Translations under genes and position numbers: made by a program
Notes under the pieces: model-generated
Database searches by the model: none
The model's input: the letters and a program-made list of their open reading frames with translations, nothing else
What the model was told of the DNA's origin: nothing
Assembly (NCBI GenBank): GCA_026168455.1
Contig: JANSJX010000011.1
Location: 496,001 to 560,000 of the forward strand
DNA: 64,000 nt
Direction of reading: 5' to 3'
DNA from: Theocolax elegans
Taxonomy: Eukaryota > Arthropoda > Insecta > Hymenoptera > Cerocephalidae
Part shown: in pieces, positions 55,201-63,402 of the stretch
Layout: every line of letters starts with the position of its first letter
Position numbering within the stretch: position 1 is the first letter of the stretch

Positions 55201-58200
55201 CGGCGCTCAAATCGATGCAAAAACTAAAGTAAGAACTTTATAATAAACAATCGTTTAATAAAAAATTATTTCGGACTATAATAAAGTAAATCGAAGTACT
55301 GTATTTCATCATGAATAAATTATTAAAAAGATAGTTTGAAGTTAGAGCTCCTTAAATAAACATTGATTTAAATTAAACCATGTTAATATTCATTAAGAGG
55401 TATTTTAAACTCTATTAAATAAAGAGACCAATATGACCTTAACGTAAATTCGAACTGTCCATTGGTATCTTTACAAATACTATTTTATACTCATTAAAAA
55501 TTACTATACGTTTAATCAATTTGAAAATAAATTGATTTAATTAAATTATGACAAAGTATATTAACAGAAATACACTAATTGTTCTTGGAGTGTTCTACAT
55601 TTCTAAACGTTTAGCGCAATACCATTCGAGTTATGTTGCTCGTAGATGATTTGTTGTAAACAACAAACCGTAGATTGTCACTTAAATTATTCCGCTTAGA
55701 GAAACTACGAAGAAAAATTAATTTGCTTGTAAGCTAACGTGAATGTTACGTTTATAATTAAGGCCGGTTACACGCCGCTTCACGTGGCAGCTCATTTTGG
55801 TCAAGCTGCGATGGTCCGATTCCTACTTAACTCCGGTGCCTCCGTCGACAGCAGTACCAGTGCAGGCTATACGCCTTTACATCAAGCTGCTCAACAGGGC
55901 CACAGTCTAGTTATAAATTTGCTACTAGAGAGCAAGGCTCAGCCTAATGCCGTAACCAACGTGAGTGTCAATTATTATAAATTTTTCACTTAACCGTTTA
56001 AAACAAAATTAAGTGTCACTTTAGTTACGAAATAAGTACCATCATTTATTAGAATACATTTAAATTCATTAAACCAAGTTTTTTTAATTAGCTTCGTTTA
56101 AATTAAGTAAATGTAGGCTAAATCTAAAAAGAACATAAGTTTTTTTTATATTTTAACGAGTTCGTCTATCTGCAAATGATTTCATTTTAATCATTTGCAT
56201 TTTTATATGTAGCATTAAGATTAATACATTAATTTTGAAACATTTTTATTGCAGAATGGCCAAACAGCGTTGGATATCGCGCAAAAAGTCGGATACATCA
56301 GTGTCATTGAGACATTGAAAGTCGTAACAGAAACCGTCATAACAACGACACACACCATCACCGTCGAAGAAAAGTATAGAGTTCAAGCACCGGAATCTAT
56401 GCAGGAAACATTCATGAGCGACAGCGAGGATGAAGGCGGTAAGTTTATATATGTATATACATGTATATTATTATTACACGGAGAATGTGCGCGAAATAGC
56501 GTAAAATGCTTATGTCGATTGAAAACCGTGCGCTGATACATTGAATTGTTAAAAATTATGGTTTCATTGCATCCGATGCATGCGAGGCAATATTGACGCC
56601 GGTTTATAAATTTGATTACATCTAAAATTATAATTTAGCAGTGATGTCTCTAGTTAAACTGATGATTAAATAAATATAAACGTTAATTAATAGGTAGTTA
56701 CGTGCATAAAAATATATTTAAAAAAAAATATTAAATGCTAGTCACTGTGCATGCTAATAACTTTTTTTGCATGTCCAATAAATTATTTTTTATTCGTTTC
56801 AAGTATGTTCATATTTTGTCACTTTACGCAAAATGTTCTTGGCTATGGGTAGATAAGAAACGTGGAATTGTGTAATTGTCTTTTTTATAATGTTATTCCT
56901 ACTCCGTTTAAAAATTAAAAGTGATAATTTTCGAAATACCTGTTGTATAACCTTAGGAAGATTAATTAATTTATCTATGCAATAAGTCAGATAAATAATT
57001 TAGATGATTTAGATACGTCAATAATATAATTATTGCATAGATTTTAGAGACATAGTTAGAGACAAGAAATGATTGAAATTAGGGGATTGCGGATATATAT
57101 TATTTATTCTTGGCAGTTCCTGTTAAAAAATATGATTTTTTATTATCAATATGTTACATTCGACAACATTTGTTCAGTTGCTTGTTTTTATTAGGCTCAA
57201 GTTTGCATATTTTTGGCAAGAGCATGTGTTCGTAGCAGAATTTCACTCGGTTGCTATATATATATATATATATATACCCACACGTTCCGATCAAAATTGT
57301 GCTTTTTCTAAATGTGTTAAATTAACATCTCAATATACAGCGATTGAAGAAACCATTCGTATTTCTAGAATGCAAACAAAATATGATTTTATTTAATTTT
57401 TTCATTTTTTTACATTTTTTAAAATAAATTTTATTTTAAAGAATTATAAAAATATTTCTGTTATTAAACTTGTTCAATAGTATAATTATTATTTTATAAA
57501 ATTCTGAAATGGGTCAATTTTTGTTGTATCGATGAAAATGAGTTTCGAAATTCCCTACACATATTTCTTGTTTCGAAAAAAAGGAAAATTTTAATTTGTT
57601 TTTATAATTAAGTGAATTTGTATAAGGTGAATGCATTAGCGAATTAGGTCGACTATTTTAAAAATAAAAATATAGAATGCACCATTTTCAAATTCTTGAA
57701 ATAGTATACCGTTAACGTTTGAATATTTGATCCGTAGTTTGATTTTGATAATAAACGTAAAAATAGTCTCATTGACGCAATGAAAGGAAACGGTATAGAA
57801 TAGATTTTTAATCGGTATTCGCGCAGCAAGCGTGCATTCACCCTATATACTTTGCAAGCTAGAAAAATGATATTCTAAAAATACAACCAATTTTTGACTC
57901 ATTGAATATTTTATATATACACATTTGATAAGCCGCGTTGAAAAATAAAAAGTTGAAATCGCGAGTAATTGAAGTTAGCAACCAGGTGAACGCAGAGCTT
58001 AGTCGCCACGTTAATAAACAGATAGAATAATTAAAAAGAACGCAAAACAAAAAAGAAAACAAATAAAGAAAGATGGCAAAAGATTAATGTCGGGGTATTG
58101 ATGTGAAACAACCTTCCTGGGTGACGTACGATGCATAGGTGGTGACGAAATCGGCATGGCGGCCATGAATGTGTACGGGCAACCGCCTCACGCGCAACAC

Positions 58201-58243
58201 GTGTACCTCCCTTCCTACTACCAGGGCCAAATGACCTACACTC
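9896..58243 (+). CDS. Ank2: Ankyrin-2 (Ank2), N-terminal part: 24 ankyrin repeats, truncated by the window edge
   Basis: Ankyrins link membrane proteins to the spectrin skeleton; in flies Ank2 is the neuronal form that stabilises axons and synapses. Seventeen exons give about 920 residues: a 68-residue N-terminus with 11 glycines, then exactly 24 ankyrin repeats (residues 69 to about 848). Next come the linker with MSDSEDEGG and a 35-residue segment from a probable cassette exon. Nearly all repeats read xG.TPLHxAA..GH...V..LL..GA. The fifth is short (28 residues), as in other ankyrins. The repeat set matches the ankyrin family in order and in detail, for example the opening [19 protein letters not shown] and the [11 protein letters not shown] stretch in repeat 6. 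All exon phases agree. The ZU5-UPA spectrin-binding part and the death domain are not in the window. Intron 1 is 40 kb, so other first exons may exist. Confidence 0.93.
9921..9953 (+). repeat. Polyglycine-coding GGAGGT repeat
   Basis: Alternating GGA and GGT codons with GGC at both ends encode 11 glycines. The DNA repeat is nearly perfect and so likely length-variable. Confidence 0.8.
10100..18321 (+). other. Ank2 intron 1, first part
   Basis: The intron starts GTAAAT at 10100. This stretch is mostly AT-rich. It contains a short GCCCCTGGTT tandem repeat (10214-10243), a (TG)n run (11501-11530), a GC-rich island at about 15650-16270 and another at 17930-18080. A possible zinc-finger-like remnant lies near 15080-15240 and a minus-strand open segment at 17946-18118. 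No gene is firmly supported. Confidence 0.6.
11501..11530. repeat. (TG)n microsatellite
   Basis: Fifteen TG units in a row. Confidence 0.9.
18322..18516. repeat. Direct repeat D1 flanking a foldback element
   Basis: The stretch, including a TA tract and then ACAATTAAAATCACGAAT through ACAGATAGTGC, recurs base for base at 19408-19602. The offset is 1086 and I see no mismatch. It directly precedes the foldback element. Confidence 0.85.
18517..18547. repeat. (TA)n tract at the left edge of the foldback element
   Basis: About fifteen TA units directly after direct repeat D1. Confidence 0.9.
18517..19407. mobile_element. Foldback (long inverted-repeat) element, non-autonomous
   Basis: Two arms of about 350 bases (18638-18987 and 19056-19405) are reverse complements with scattered mismatches, around a 68-base loop. 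An unpaired outer segment (18548-18637, starting GGGCTATTTCACGTCAAGTG) has no partner on the right, so the right end appears cut. A TA run lies at each edge. The open frames inside are arm sequence and match no protein I know. The superfamily cannot be named. Confidence 0.75.
19408..19602. repeat. Direct repeat D2 flanking the foldback element
   Basis: This is the second copy of the 195-base sequence at 18322-18516. It follows the right arm through a short TA run and is followed by unique sequence (CGTTATATAAAT). Confidence 0.85.
19715..19751. repeat. (TA)n microsatellite
   Basis: About 18 TA units inside the intron. Confidence 0.9.
23814..23873. repeat. (GA)n microsatellite, long
   Basis: Thirty uninterrupted GA units, the longest dinucleotide run in the window. 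Confidence 0.95.
25140..25640 (+). promoter_or_regulatory. GC-rich island, possible alternative Ank2 first exon
   Basis: A GC- and CpG-rich block includes a CT run at 25492-25528 and ends at TTCG|GTGAGC, a good donor at 25641. An ATG at 25624 is five codons before the donor and would leave phase 1, which does not match the phase-0 exon at 50183. It could therefore serve only as a leader exon or join something unseen. This is a hypothesis. Confidence 0.25.
25492..25528. repeat. (CT)n-rich microsatellite
   Basis: CT repeats interrupted by an A and by CCC, inside a GC-rich island. Confidence 0.8.
28429..28469. repeat. (GA)n microsatellite
   Basis: About twenty GA units. Confidence 0.9.
29401..43877 (+). 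other. Ank2 intron 1, third part
   Basis: AT-rich intron with GC-rich islands at about 29460-29750, 32140-32680, 32800-33840, 34440-34880, 36700-37640, 39830-40380, 40900-41340 and 42540-43120. It also contains a 12-G run (32033-32044), CT runs (34537-34556, 34819-34836) and a GA run (37188-37218). A TATA-like TATATAAAAGG is at 29409-29419. The open frames within the islands match nothing I recognise. Confidence 0.55.
37188..37218. repeat. (GA)n microsatellite in a GC-rich island
   Basis: About fifteen GA units in the middle of the 36700-37640 island. Confidence 0.9.
43878..44089. mobile_element. Short palindromic MITE with TA target duplication
   Basis: The 212-base element begins CACTGAGAAAAATTT and ends with its reverse complement AAATTTTTCTCAGTG. 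The arms of about 100 bases pair almost perfectly around a centre near 43983. TA flanks both ends (43876-43877, 44090-44091). A TA duplication and this type of end are usual for Tc1/mariner-related MITEs; the family assignment is inference. Confidence 0.85.
44092..49582 (+). other. Ank2 intron 1, fourth part
   Basis: AT-rich intron with GC-rich islands at about 44280-44880, 45690-46260, 46920-47480 and 48590-49180, and a (CA)n run at 48744-48767. The last islands lie close to the ankyrin-repeat exons and could act as downstream promoters. No coding gene is supported. Confidence 0.5.
48744..48767. repeat. (CA)n microsatellite
   Basis: Twelve CA units. Confidence 0.9.
49583..49806. mobile_element. 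Short terminal-inverted-repeat MITE
   Basis: Ends of about 55 bases are inverted repeats: ATATATAATTATCGGTC... on the left and its complement ...GACCGATAATTATATAT on the right, with one or two mismatches. The interior of about 110 bases is unpaired. It contains no coding sequence. It sits 376 bases before Ank2 exon 2. The A/T-rich flank hides the exact target duplication. Confidence 0.75.
50183..50284 (+). CDS. Ank2: Ank2 exon 2 (ankyrin repeat 1)
   Basis: The exon is preceded by TTTACTTTTCAG and ends GCG|GTAAGC. It encodes residues 69-102, [19 protein letters not shown] onward, the first repeat typical of all ankyrins. Phase 0 at both ends. Confidence 0.93.
50813..50945 (+). CDS. Ank2: Ank2 exon 3 (repeat 2 and start of repeat 3)
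   Basis: The exon is preceded by ATTCCGCAG and ends CTTG|GTAAG. It encodes [18 protein letters not shown] through ALHIASL and leaves phase 1. This starts the only phase-1 intron within the repeat array. Confidence 0.93.
51358..51521 (+). CDS. Ank2: Ank2 exon 4 (rest of repeat 3, repeat 4)
   Basis: The exon is preceded by TTTCTATTACAG and ends GAG|GTATTG in phase 0. It encodes [15 protein letters not shown] through ANQTLATE. Confidence 0.93.
51664..52100. mobile_element. Inverted-repeat MITE-like element in an Ank2 intron
   Basis: The element begins TTTGGGTGGGCTCCGATTTG and ends with the complement of a close variant (...GACCCCACCCAAA). Arms of about 200 bases are alignable as imperfect reverse complements along most of the length. 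It fills most of the 773-base intron between exons 4 and 5. The target duplication is unclear and the arms are diverged, so the insertion is old. Confidence 0.65.
52295..52450 (+). CDS. Ank2: Ank2 exon 5 (repeat 5 and most of repeat 6)
   Basis: The exon is preceded by AAATTTACAG and ends CAG|GTATGT. It encodes residues 202-253. Repeat 5 is the short 28-residue version found across ankyrins, followed by [15 protein letters not shown]. Confidence 0.93.
52545..52673 (+). CDS. Ank2: Ank2 exon 6 (end of repeat 6, repeat 7)
   Basis: The exon is preceded by ACATTTACAG and ends AAG|GTATAT. It encodes residues 254-296, [10 protein letters not shown] then [18 protein letters not shown]. Confidence 0.93.
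52759..52956 (+). CDS. Ank2: Ank2 exon 7 (repeats 8 and 9)
   Basis: The exon is preceded by TTTAATTGCAG and ends AAA|GTACGC. It encodes residues 297-362, exactly two repeats of 33. Confidence 0.93.
52957..53449 (+). other. Ank2 intron 7
   Basis: AT-rich 493-base intron without further features. Confidence 0.8.
53450..53746 (+). CDS. Ank2: Ank2 exon 8 (repeats 10 to 12)
   Basis: The exon is preceded by TTTTATTGCAG and ends GAG|GTAGGT. It encodes residues 363-461, exactly three repeats of 33. It is the longest exon of the repeat array. Confidence 0.93.
53898..54095 (+). CDS. Ank2: Ank2 exon 9 (repeats 13 and 14)
   Basis: The exon is preceded by TTTCATTCAG and ends AGG|GTAGGT. It encodes residues 462-527, [13 protein letters not shown] then [15 protein letters not shown]. 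Confidence 0.93.
54176..54322 (+). CDS. Ank2: Ank2 exon 10 (repeat 15, start of repeat 16)
   Basis: The exon is preceded by TTTCCTCACGTAG and ends GAA|GTAAGT. It encodes residues 528-576. Confidence 0.92.
54405..54554 (+). CDS. Ank2: Ank2 exon 11 (end of repeat 16, repeat 17)
   Basis: The exon is preceded by TTTTTCGTTACAG and ends AAG|GTAACG. It encodes residues 577-626, [17 protein letters not shown] then [18 protein letters not shown]. Confidence 0.93.
54640..54780 (+). CDS. Ank2: Ank2 exon 12 (repeat 18, start of repeat 19)
   Basis: The exon is preceded by TATCTTTGCAG and ends CAG|GTGAGT. It encodes residues 627-673. Confidence 0.93.
54884..55039 (+). CDS. Ank2: Ank2 exon 13 (end of repeat 19, repeat 20)
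   Basis: The exon is preceded by TTTTCTCTACAG and ends AAG|GTGGAA. It encodes residues 674-725. The leading ATG codon is internal and not a gene start. Confidence 0.92.
55130..55228 (+). CDS. Ank2: Ank2 exon 14 (repeat 21)
   Basis: The exon is preceded by ACTTTTTTCAG and ends AAA|GTAAGA. It encodes exactly one repeat, residues 726-758, and could be skipped without shifting the frame. Confidence 0.92.
55229..55762 (+). other. Ank2 intron 14
   Basis: AT-rich 534-base intron. Its 3' end (TTTATAATTAAG) lacks a clear pyrimidine tract. Confidence 0.75.
55763..55960 (+). CDS. Ank2: Ank2 exon 15 (repeats 22 and 23)
   Basis: The exon ends AAC|GTGAGT and encodes residues 759-824, exactly two repeats. 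The acceptor AATTAAG is weak, but the protein match to [14 protein letters not shown] is clear. Confidence 0.92.
56255..56438 (+). CDS. Ank2: Ank2 exon 16 (repeat 24 and linker)
   Basis: The exon is preceded by TTTTTATTGCAG and ends GGCG|GTAAG, phase 1. It encodes the last repeat ([19 protein letters not shown]) and the linker [20 protein letters not shown] then EDEGG, as in insect ankyrins before the ZU5 region. Confidence 0.93.
56439..58138 (+). other. Ank2 intron 16
   Basis: AT-rich 1.7-kb intron with a TA tract at 57255-57276 and a purine-rich stretch just before the next exon. No other feature is supported. Confidence 0.7.
58139..58243 (+). CDS. Ank2: Ank2 exon 17, probable cassette exon
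   Basis: The exon is preceded by GATGCATAG with a poor pyrimidine tract and ends CTC|GTAAGT. It has phase 1 at both ends and is 105 bases long, so inclusion adds 35 residues without a frame change. It encodes [20 protein letters not shown] then [13 protein letters not shown], rich in Tyr, Gln and Pro. The GC content and codon-like pattern stand out from the intron around it. Its presence in mature transcripts is inferred. Confidence 0.7.
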
Positions 58244-59448
58244 GTAAGTTGTCTGTCACTCTCTCTCTCTCTCTCTCTCTCTCATTCTTTCTTTCTTCGA
58301 TTTTTTCTTTCGTTTTCTTGATTTCGCCGACCTAATTACCCTTAAGTGTATTATTATTTCTGTACCACTTCCGCGTTCTCTTCGTTTCTATGCCTTTATA
58401 CACCTACGTAATTTTATTATATGTGTGTCATTGTATTCAATACTTTGGTTACATTTGTATAACATCACAATCTTTTGTTGTCAGATTCGAGATACACGAG
58501 TTACATTCCAAAATTTTTTGAAACATTTACGTGTACGCGTACACATCAGTAACTTTTGTGCTTCGAATCCGTATAGATGTTTTTTTTCGTGATATCTCAA
58601 AGTCTTCGGTATAGTGTTTGTATTTCACTGTACGCACACTATTTTGATGTTGTCATTGGTATAATTAATTCTAGTTATTATACATATACAAGTATATGTA
58701 AGGTACATATACATGTGTATCCAACAATAGTTTACTACTTTGCAACAGTATAATCATCGAGTAATACGTCATTTTACGATGCTCATTTAATCCATTATAT
58801 CTTCCATTCTCATTAATAGATATTATCATTTTTATTTTCGTCGTTATATTAGTTTCCTTTATTGTAATACGTAATTGACGACGGCACAGTATCGCTCCAG
58901 TCATCACCAAGATCGAATGTAGTTATGTACGAAAGTGTTATATATGTTCACTTTTAATTGTATTAACCACTATTGCTTACTTGCGCATTAGATTATTTTA
59001 TTTCAATCACACACACACACATATAGATAAATACATACATACATACACACATATAATTCCCGCTTAGACATTTGCGTTTCTCGATCGACTATAAATAGCA
59101 CGTAAACAAATATATATAAATCGATCGTTATTTAAGCAATTGATATAAATTGCTTTAAATGTTAGTTGTATCAGTTTCGTTCTTTTTTTATTTCTCAAAC
59201 ACATAATTTTATATGTATGCAAATTGATTTTTTATTTATTTTTAAACTTACACGAGTAGCTTTTTTTCTCGTATTTAATAGTAATCCTTGCGCGCAGTCG
59301 GCGTTTTGAGTGACGGCACCTATTAACTTTACACTTATTTTGAATCGAGACTTGCCAACCCATTCGAGAACAATGGAATTTTGTTTTTAACTAAAAAATC
59401 CGATAAAATAATGATTTTACACATTTAGCATAAATTGTATTATATATA
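58244..59448 (+). other. Ank2 intron 17, first part
   Basis: The intron has a (CT)n run at 58259-58283 just after the donor, a short CA run near 59010, and otherwise AT-rich sequence. Confidence 0.65.
58259..58283. repeat. (CT)n microsatellite beside the exon 17 donor
   Basis: Twelve CT units begin 15 bases after the splice donor. A pyrimidine run at this place can bind splicing factors of the PTB type; that is inference. Confidence 0.85.
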
Positions 59449-61370
59449 GTTATGCATCAGGATTAAAATATGAATGGTATTGCAATACAAATATTATACT
59501 TTAATTAGTACCGCTTCTATAATTTAAATATTATTTACGTACCGTGATTAAGCTTCGATCGTTCCGATGACGATGATTATGTTGTGGACGAAAATAACCG
59601 ATCGTTTAACTGTCTAATTAACCTATATTATTCCTAAAATATACTGCGCTAAAATAAGTAGAAACTTCAAGTTCAACAAAGGAATGCTAAGTAATGTTGT
59701 AAGCATAAGAATTAATAATTTTAAAGTAATAAAACTACAAAAGCTTAAAACGTATGTAGAAAATACACCGTGATGTATGCGAAACGCGCAGCAGAAAAAT
59801 TAAGTGATTTTAACAAAATACTTTTTGCAAGAATGACGAAATGATAAATAAATATTGTGTATTCATATAAAAGAAGTAAGTAAACGAACGACGCACACCA
59901 AAGAGAAGAAGGATCACGATCCAGCCGATTCACCTTTGACCTTATACAACCGATTGCATTGATTTATATGTAGATATAGGTATATATATGTGTGGAAGAA
60001 TATCGAGTGATCTCTCGAAGCGAAACTCAAACGAGACGCCGTTAGATAATCGTATGTACGTATATATACCTGGGATGAATAGAAGGAAATGAAAAATAAT
60101 AGGATGAGCCTTGGCGGGTCTAGGTGTATACGAGTGCGATATCGGCGCCGCGCATTCGCGGACACATCTATTTCGAGGAGTGATACAATCGTTGCACTAT
60201 GCCGTATGTACGAGCGGCAAACCATCCTGTAGACGTGCTGAGCGAGTTTCCTCTGCCTCTATATAACGTATCCTGCACGTTGCTCGGTCCATCAGCTATT
60301 CAGCTATATAGCCTCCTCCGCGTGACTTGTCGCGTTCTCGCTTGTAATCCACTTGCTCGAATCTTAACCTTTTTTCTTACATTTTTTCTCATTCTTTTCG
60401 GTTTAACGAACAATTAGCGAAACTCCGCGCTCGGAATTATTCTTCTCGGAACCTCGTTACAATTAATCGTTCGCGATCGTTATCGTTACAACTATTCAGT
60501 CCTTTTTTTTTCTTTTTTAATATACGTACAATTGTTTGTTTGGTACTTTAACGCGTCGATCGTTATATACCTTGGGAGAATAAATTTTACGTTTTTCTAC
60601 ATTATCATTGAGTTACCGAGGCTATTAACTCTACGGTAATCGTTACTTTTATTTCTTTGTTAATTTCTATTTTTGAGGAGCGATCTTCGAGCTTCGTTTG
60701 ATTTCCCAACTCAAAATGTAATTGTACGTTAAATCTACGCGTAGCTAGGTATTTACTTTATTCAAAACAAACATTCTTTTGTGATTGTTTGCTTTACGTA
60801 ATAGAGTTGTAGCAAAACATTCTTTGACTAGAACTTTACATTTTCTATTCATTACAGTTTTTTTCGTTTATGTTAAATGATCGTCTAGCCTTTCATTAAT
60901 CCATTCGAAAATTATATATAGCCACATTTAATTATATTTTTTATACCGGGATTATTGAGTGTTATCGTTACGGTTTTGTTTATTACGACAATCGAGTGAT
61001 ATTAATTTTATAAAAATGCTTGTCAATGGATATAATTAATAAACTTGTCTGTATTTGATAATTACAAGAAAATAAAAGTAAAGCCTACTATAATAGAAAA
61101 ATTCCATTAAATTCTTTTATTATATTTTGTAAATGTATAAGAGGATTATTTAATTTTGGAAAGAAACTTTTTATTTATACGAAATTTAATTGTGTCGAGA
61201 TCTATTGTTAAAATTATTACAATTTTTATTAATGAAAGTTAATTTTCGATAATATATATATAATGAACGATTATACTGAAGTCTAGTTCAATTGTTTTAG
61301 TTAAAATCCAATTTCTTAATGCTTTGTAAAGTAGGAACACATTGCAATAAAACCTAAATAACCGATCGTT
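59449..61370. repeat. Tandem duplication, copy 1
   Basis: The 1922-base unit begins GTTATGCATCAGGATTAAAA and ends AAATAACCGATCGTT. It recurs at 61532-63402 with a constant offset of 2083 over the first half. Visible differences are a few substitutions, single-base indels and two larger gaps. It includes a GC-richer core near 60110-60300 (GGCGCCGCGCATTCGCGG). Open frames in it match nothing known. Confidence 0.9.
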
Positions 61371-61530
61371 TAACTGTCTAATTAACCTATATTATTCCTA
61401 AAATATACTACGCTAAAATAAGTAGAAACTTCAAGTTCAACAAAGGAATGCTAAGTAATGTTGTAAGCATAAGAATTAATAATTTTAAAGTAATAAAACT
61501 ACAAAAGCTTAAAACGTATGTAGAAAATAC
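61356..61530. repeat. Extra 175-base copy of an internal segment at the duplication joint
   Basis: The segment repeats 59592-59766 (offset 1764) and lies between the two full copies. Its first 15 bases overlap the end of copy 1. It shares an A at 61410 with copy 2, where copy 1 has G at 59646. Confidence 0.9.
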
Positions 61531-61531
61531 A

Positions 61532-63402
61532 GTTATGCATCAGGATTAAAATATGAATGGTATTGCAATACAAATATTATACTTTAATTAGTACCGCTTC
61601 TATAATTTAAATATTATTTACGTACCGTGATTAAGCTTCGATCGTTCCGATGACGATGATTATGTTGTGGACGAAAATAACCGATCGTTTAACTGTCTAA
61701 TTAACCTATATTATTCCTAAAATATACTACGCTAAAATAAGTAGAAACTTCAAGTTCAACAAAGGAATGCTAAGTAATGTTGTAAGCATAAGAATTAATA
61801 ATTTTAAAGTAATAAAACTACAAAAGCTTAAAACGTATGTAGAAAATACACCGTGATGTATGCGAAACGCGCAGCAGAAAAATTAAGTGATTTTAACAAA
61901 ATACTTTTTGCAAGAATGACGAAATGATAAATAAATATTGTGTATTCATATAAAAGAATTAAGTAAACGAACGACGCACACCAAAGAGAAGAAGGATCAC
62001 GATCCAGCCGATTCACCTTTGACCTTATACAACCGATTGCATTGATTTATATGTAGATATAGGTATATATATGTGTGAAGAATATCGAGTGATCTCTCGG
62101 AAGCGAAACTCAAACGAGACGCCGTTAGATAATCGTATGTACGTATATATACCTGGGATGAATAGAAGGAAATGAAAAATAATAGGATGAGCCTTGGCGG
62201 GTCTAGGTGTATACGAGTGCGATATCGGCGCCGCGCATTCGCGGACACATCTATTTCGAGGAGTGATACAATCGTTGCACTATGCCGTATGTACGAGCGG
62301 CAAACCATCCTGTAGACGTGCTGAGCGAGTTTCCTCTGCCTCTATATAACGTATCCTGCACGTTGCTCGGTCCATCAGCTATTCAGCTATATAGCCTCCT
62401 CCGCGTGACTTGTCGCGTTCTCGCTTGTAATCCACTTGCTCGAATCTTAACCTTTTTTCTTACATTTTTTCTCATTCTTTTCGGTTTAACGAACAATTAG
62501 CGAAACTCCGCGCTCGGAATTATTCTTCTCGGAACCTCGTTACAATTAATCGTTCGCGATCGTTATCGTTACAACTATTCAGTCCTTTTTTTTTCTTTTT
62601 TAATATACGTACAATTGTTTGTTTGGTACTTTAACGCGTCGATCGTTATATACCTTGGGAGAATAAATTTTACGTTTTTCTACATTATCATTGAGTTACC
62701 GAGGCTATTAACTCTACGGTAATCGTTACTTTTATTTCTTTGTTAATTTCTATTTTTGAGGAGCGATCTTCGAGCTTCGTTTGATTTTCCAACTCAAAAT
62801 GTAATTGTACGTTAAATCTACGCGTAGCTAGGTATTTACTTTATTCAAAACAAACATTCTTTTGTGATTGTTTGCTTTACGTAATAGAGTTGTAGCAAAA
62901 CATTCTTTGACTAGAACTTTACATTTTCTATTCATTACAGTTTTTTTCGTTTATGTTAAATGATCGTCTAGCCTTTCATTAATCCATTCGAAAATTATAT
63001 ATAGACACATTTAATTATATTTTTTATACCGGGATTATTGAGTGTTATCGTTACGGTTTTGTTTATTACGACAATCGAGTGATATTTAATAAACTTGTCT
63101 GTATTTGATAATTACAAGAAAATAAAAGTAAAGCATTAAATTCTTTTATTATATTTTGTAAATGTATAAGAGGATTATTTAATTTTAAGGAAAGAAACTT
63201 TTTATTTATACGAAAATTTAATTGTGTCGAGATCTATTGTTAAAATTATTACAATTTTTATTAATGAAAGTTAATTTTCGATAATATATATAAATGAACG
63301 ATTATACTGAAGTCTAGTTCAATTGTTTTAGTTAAAATCCAATTTTCTTAATGCTTTGTAAAGTAGGAACACATTGCAATAAAACCTAAATAACCGATCG
63401 TT
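61532..63402. repeat. Tandem duplication, copy 2
   Basis: This second copy of the unit lacks about 33 bases found at 61001-61040 of copy 1 and about 21 bases found near 61086. It also has single-base changes. It runs out into unique sequence (CTTTCCGCACCGCAGAG). Confidence 0.9.

Noticed and set aside
60199..60417. Open frames repeated in both duplicate copies (60199-60417 and 62282-62500, and minus-strand partners)
   Set aside because: They recur only because the DNA is duplicated. They show no domain and are no better than other chance frames.
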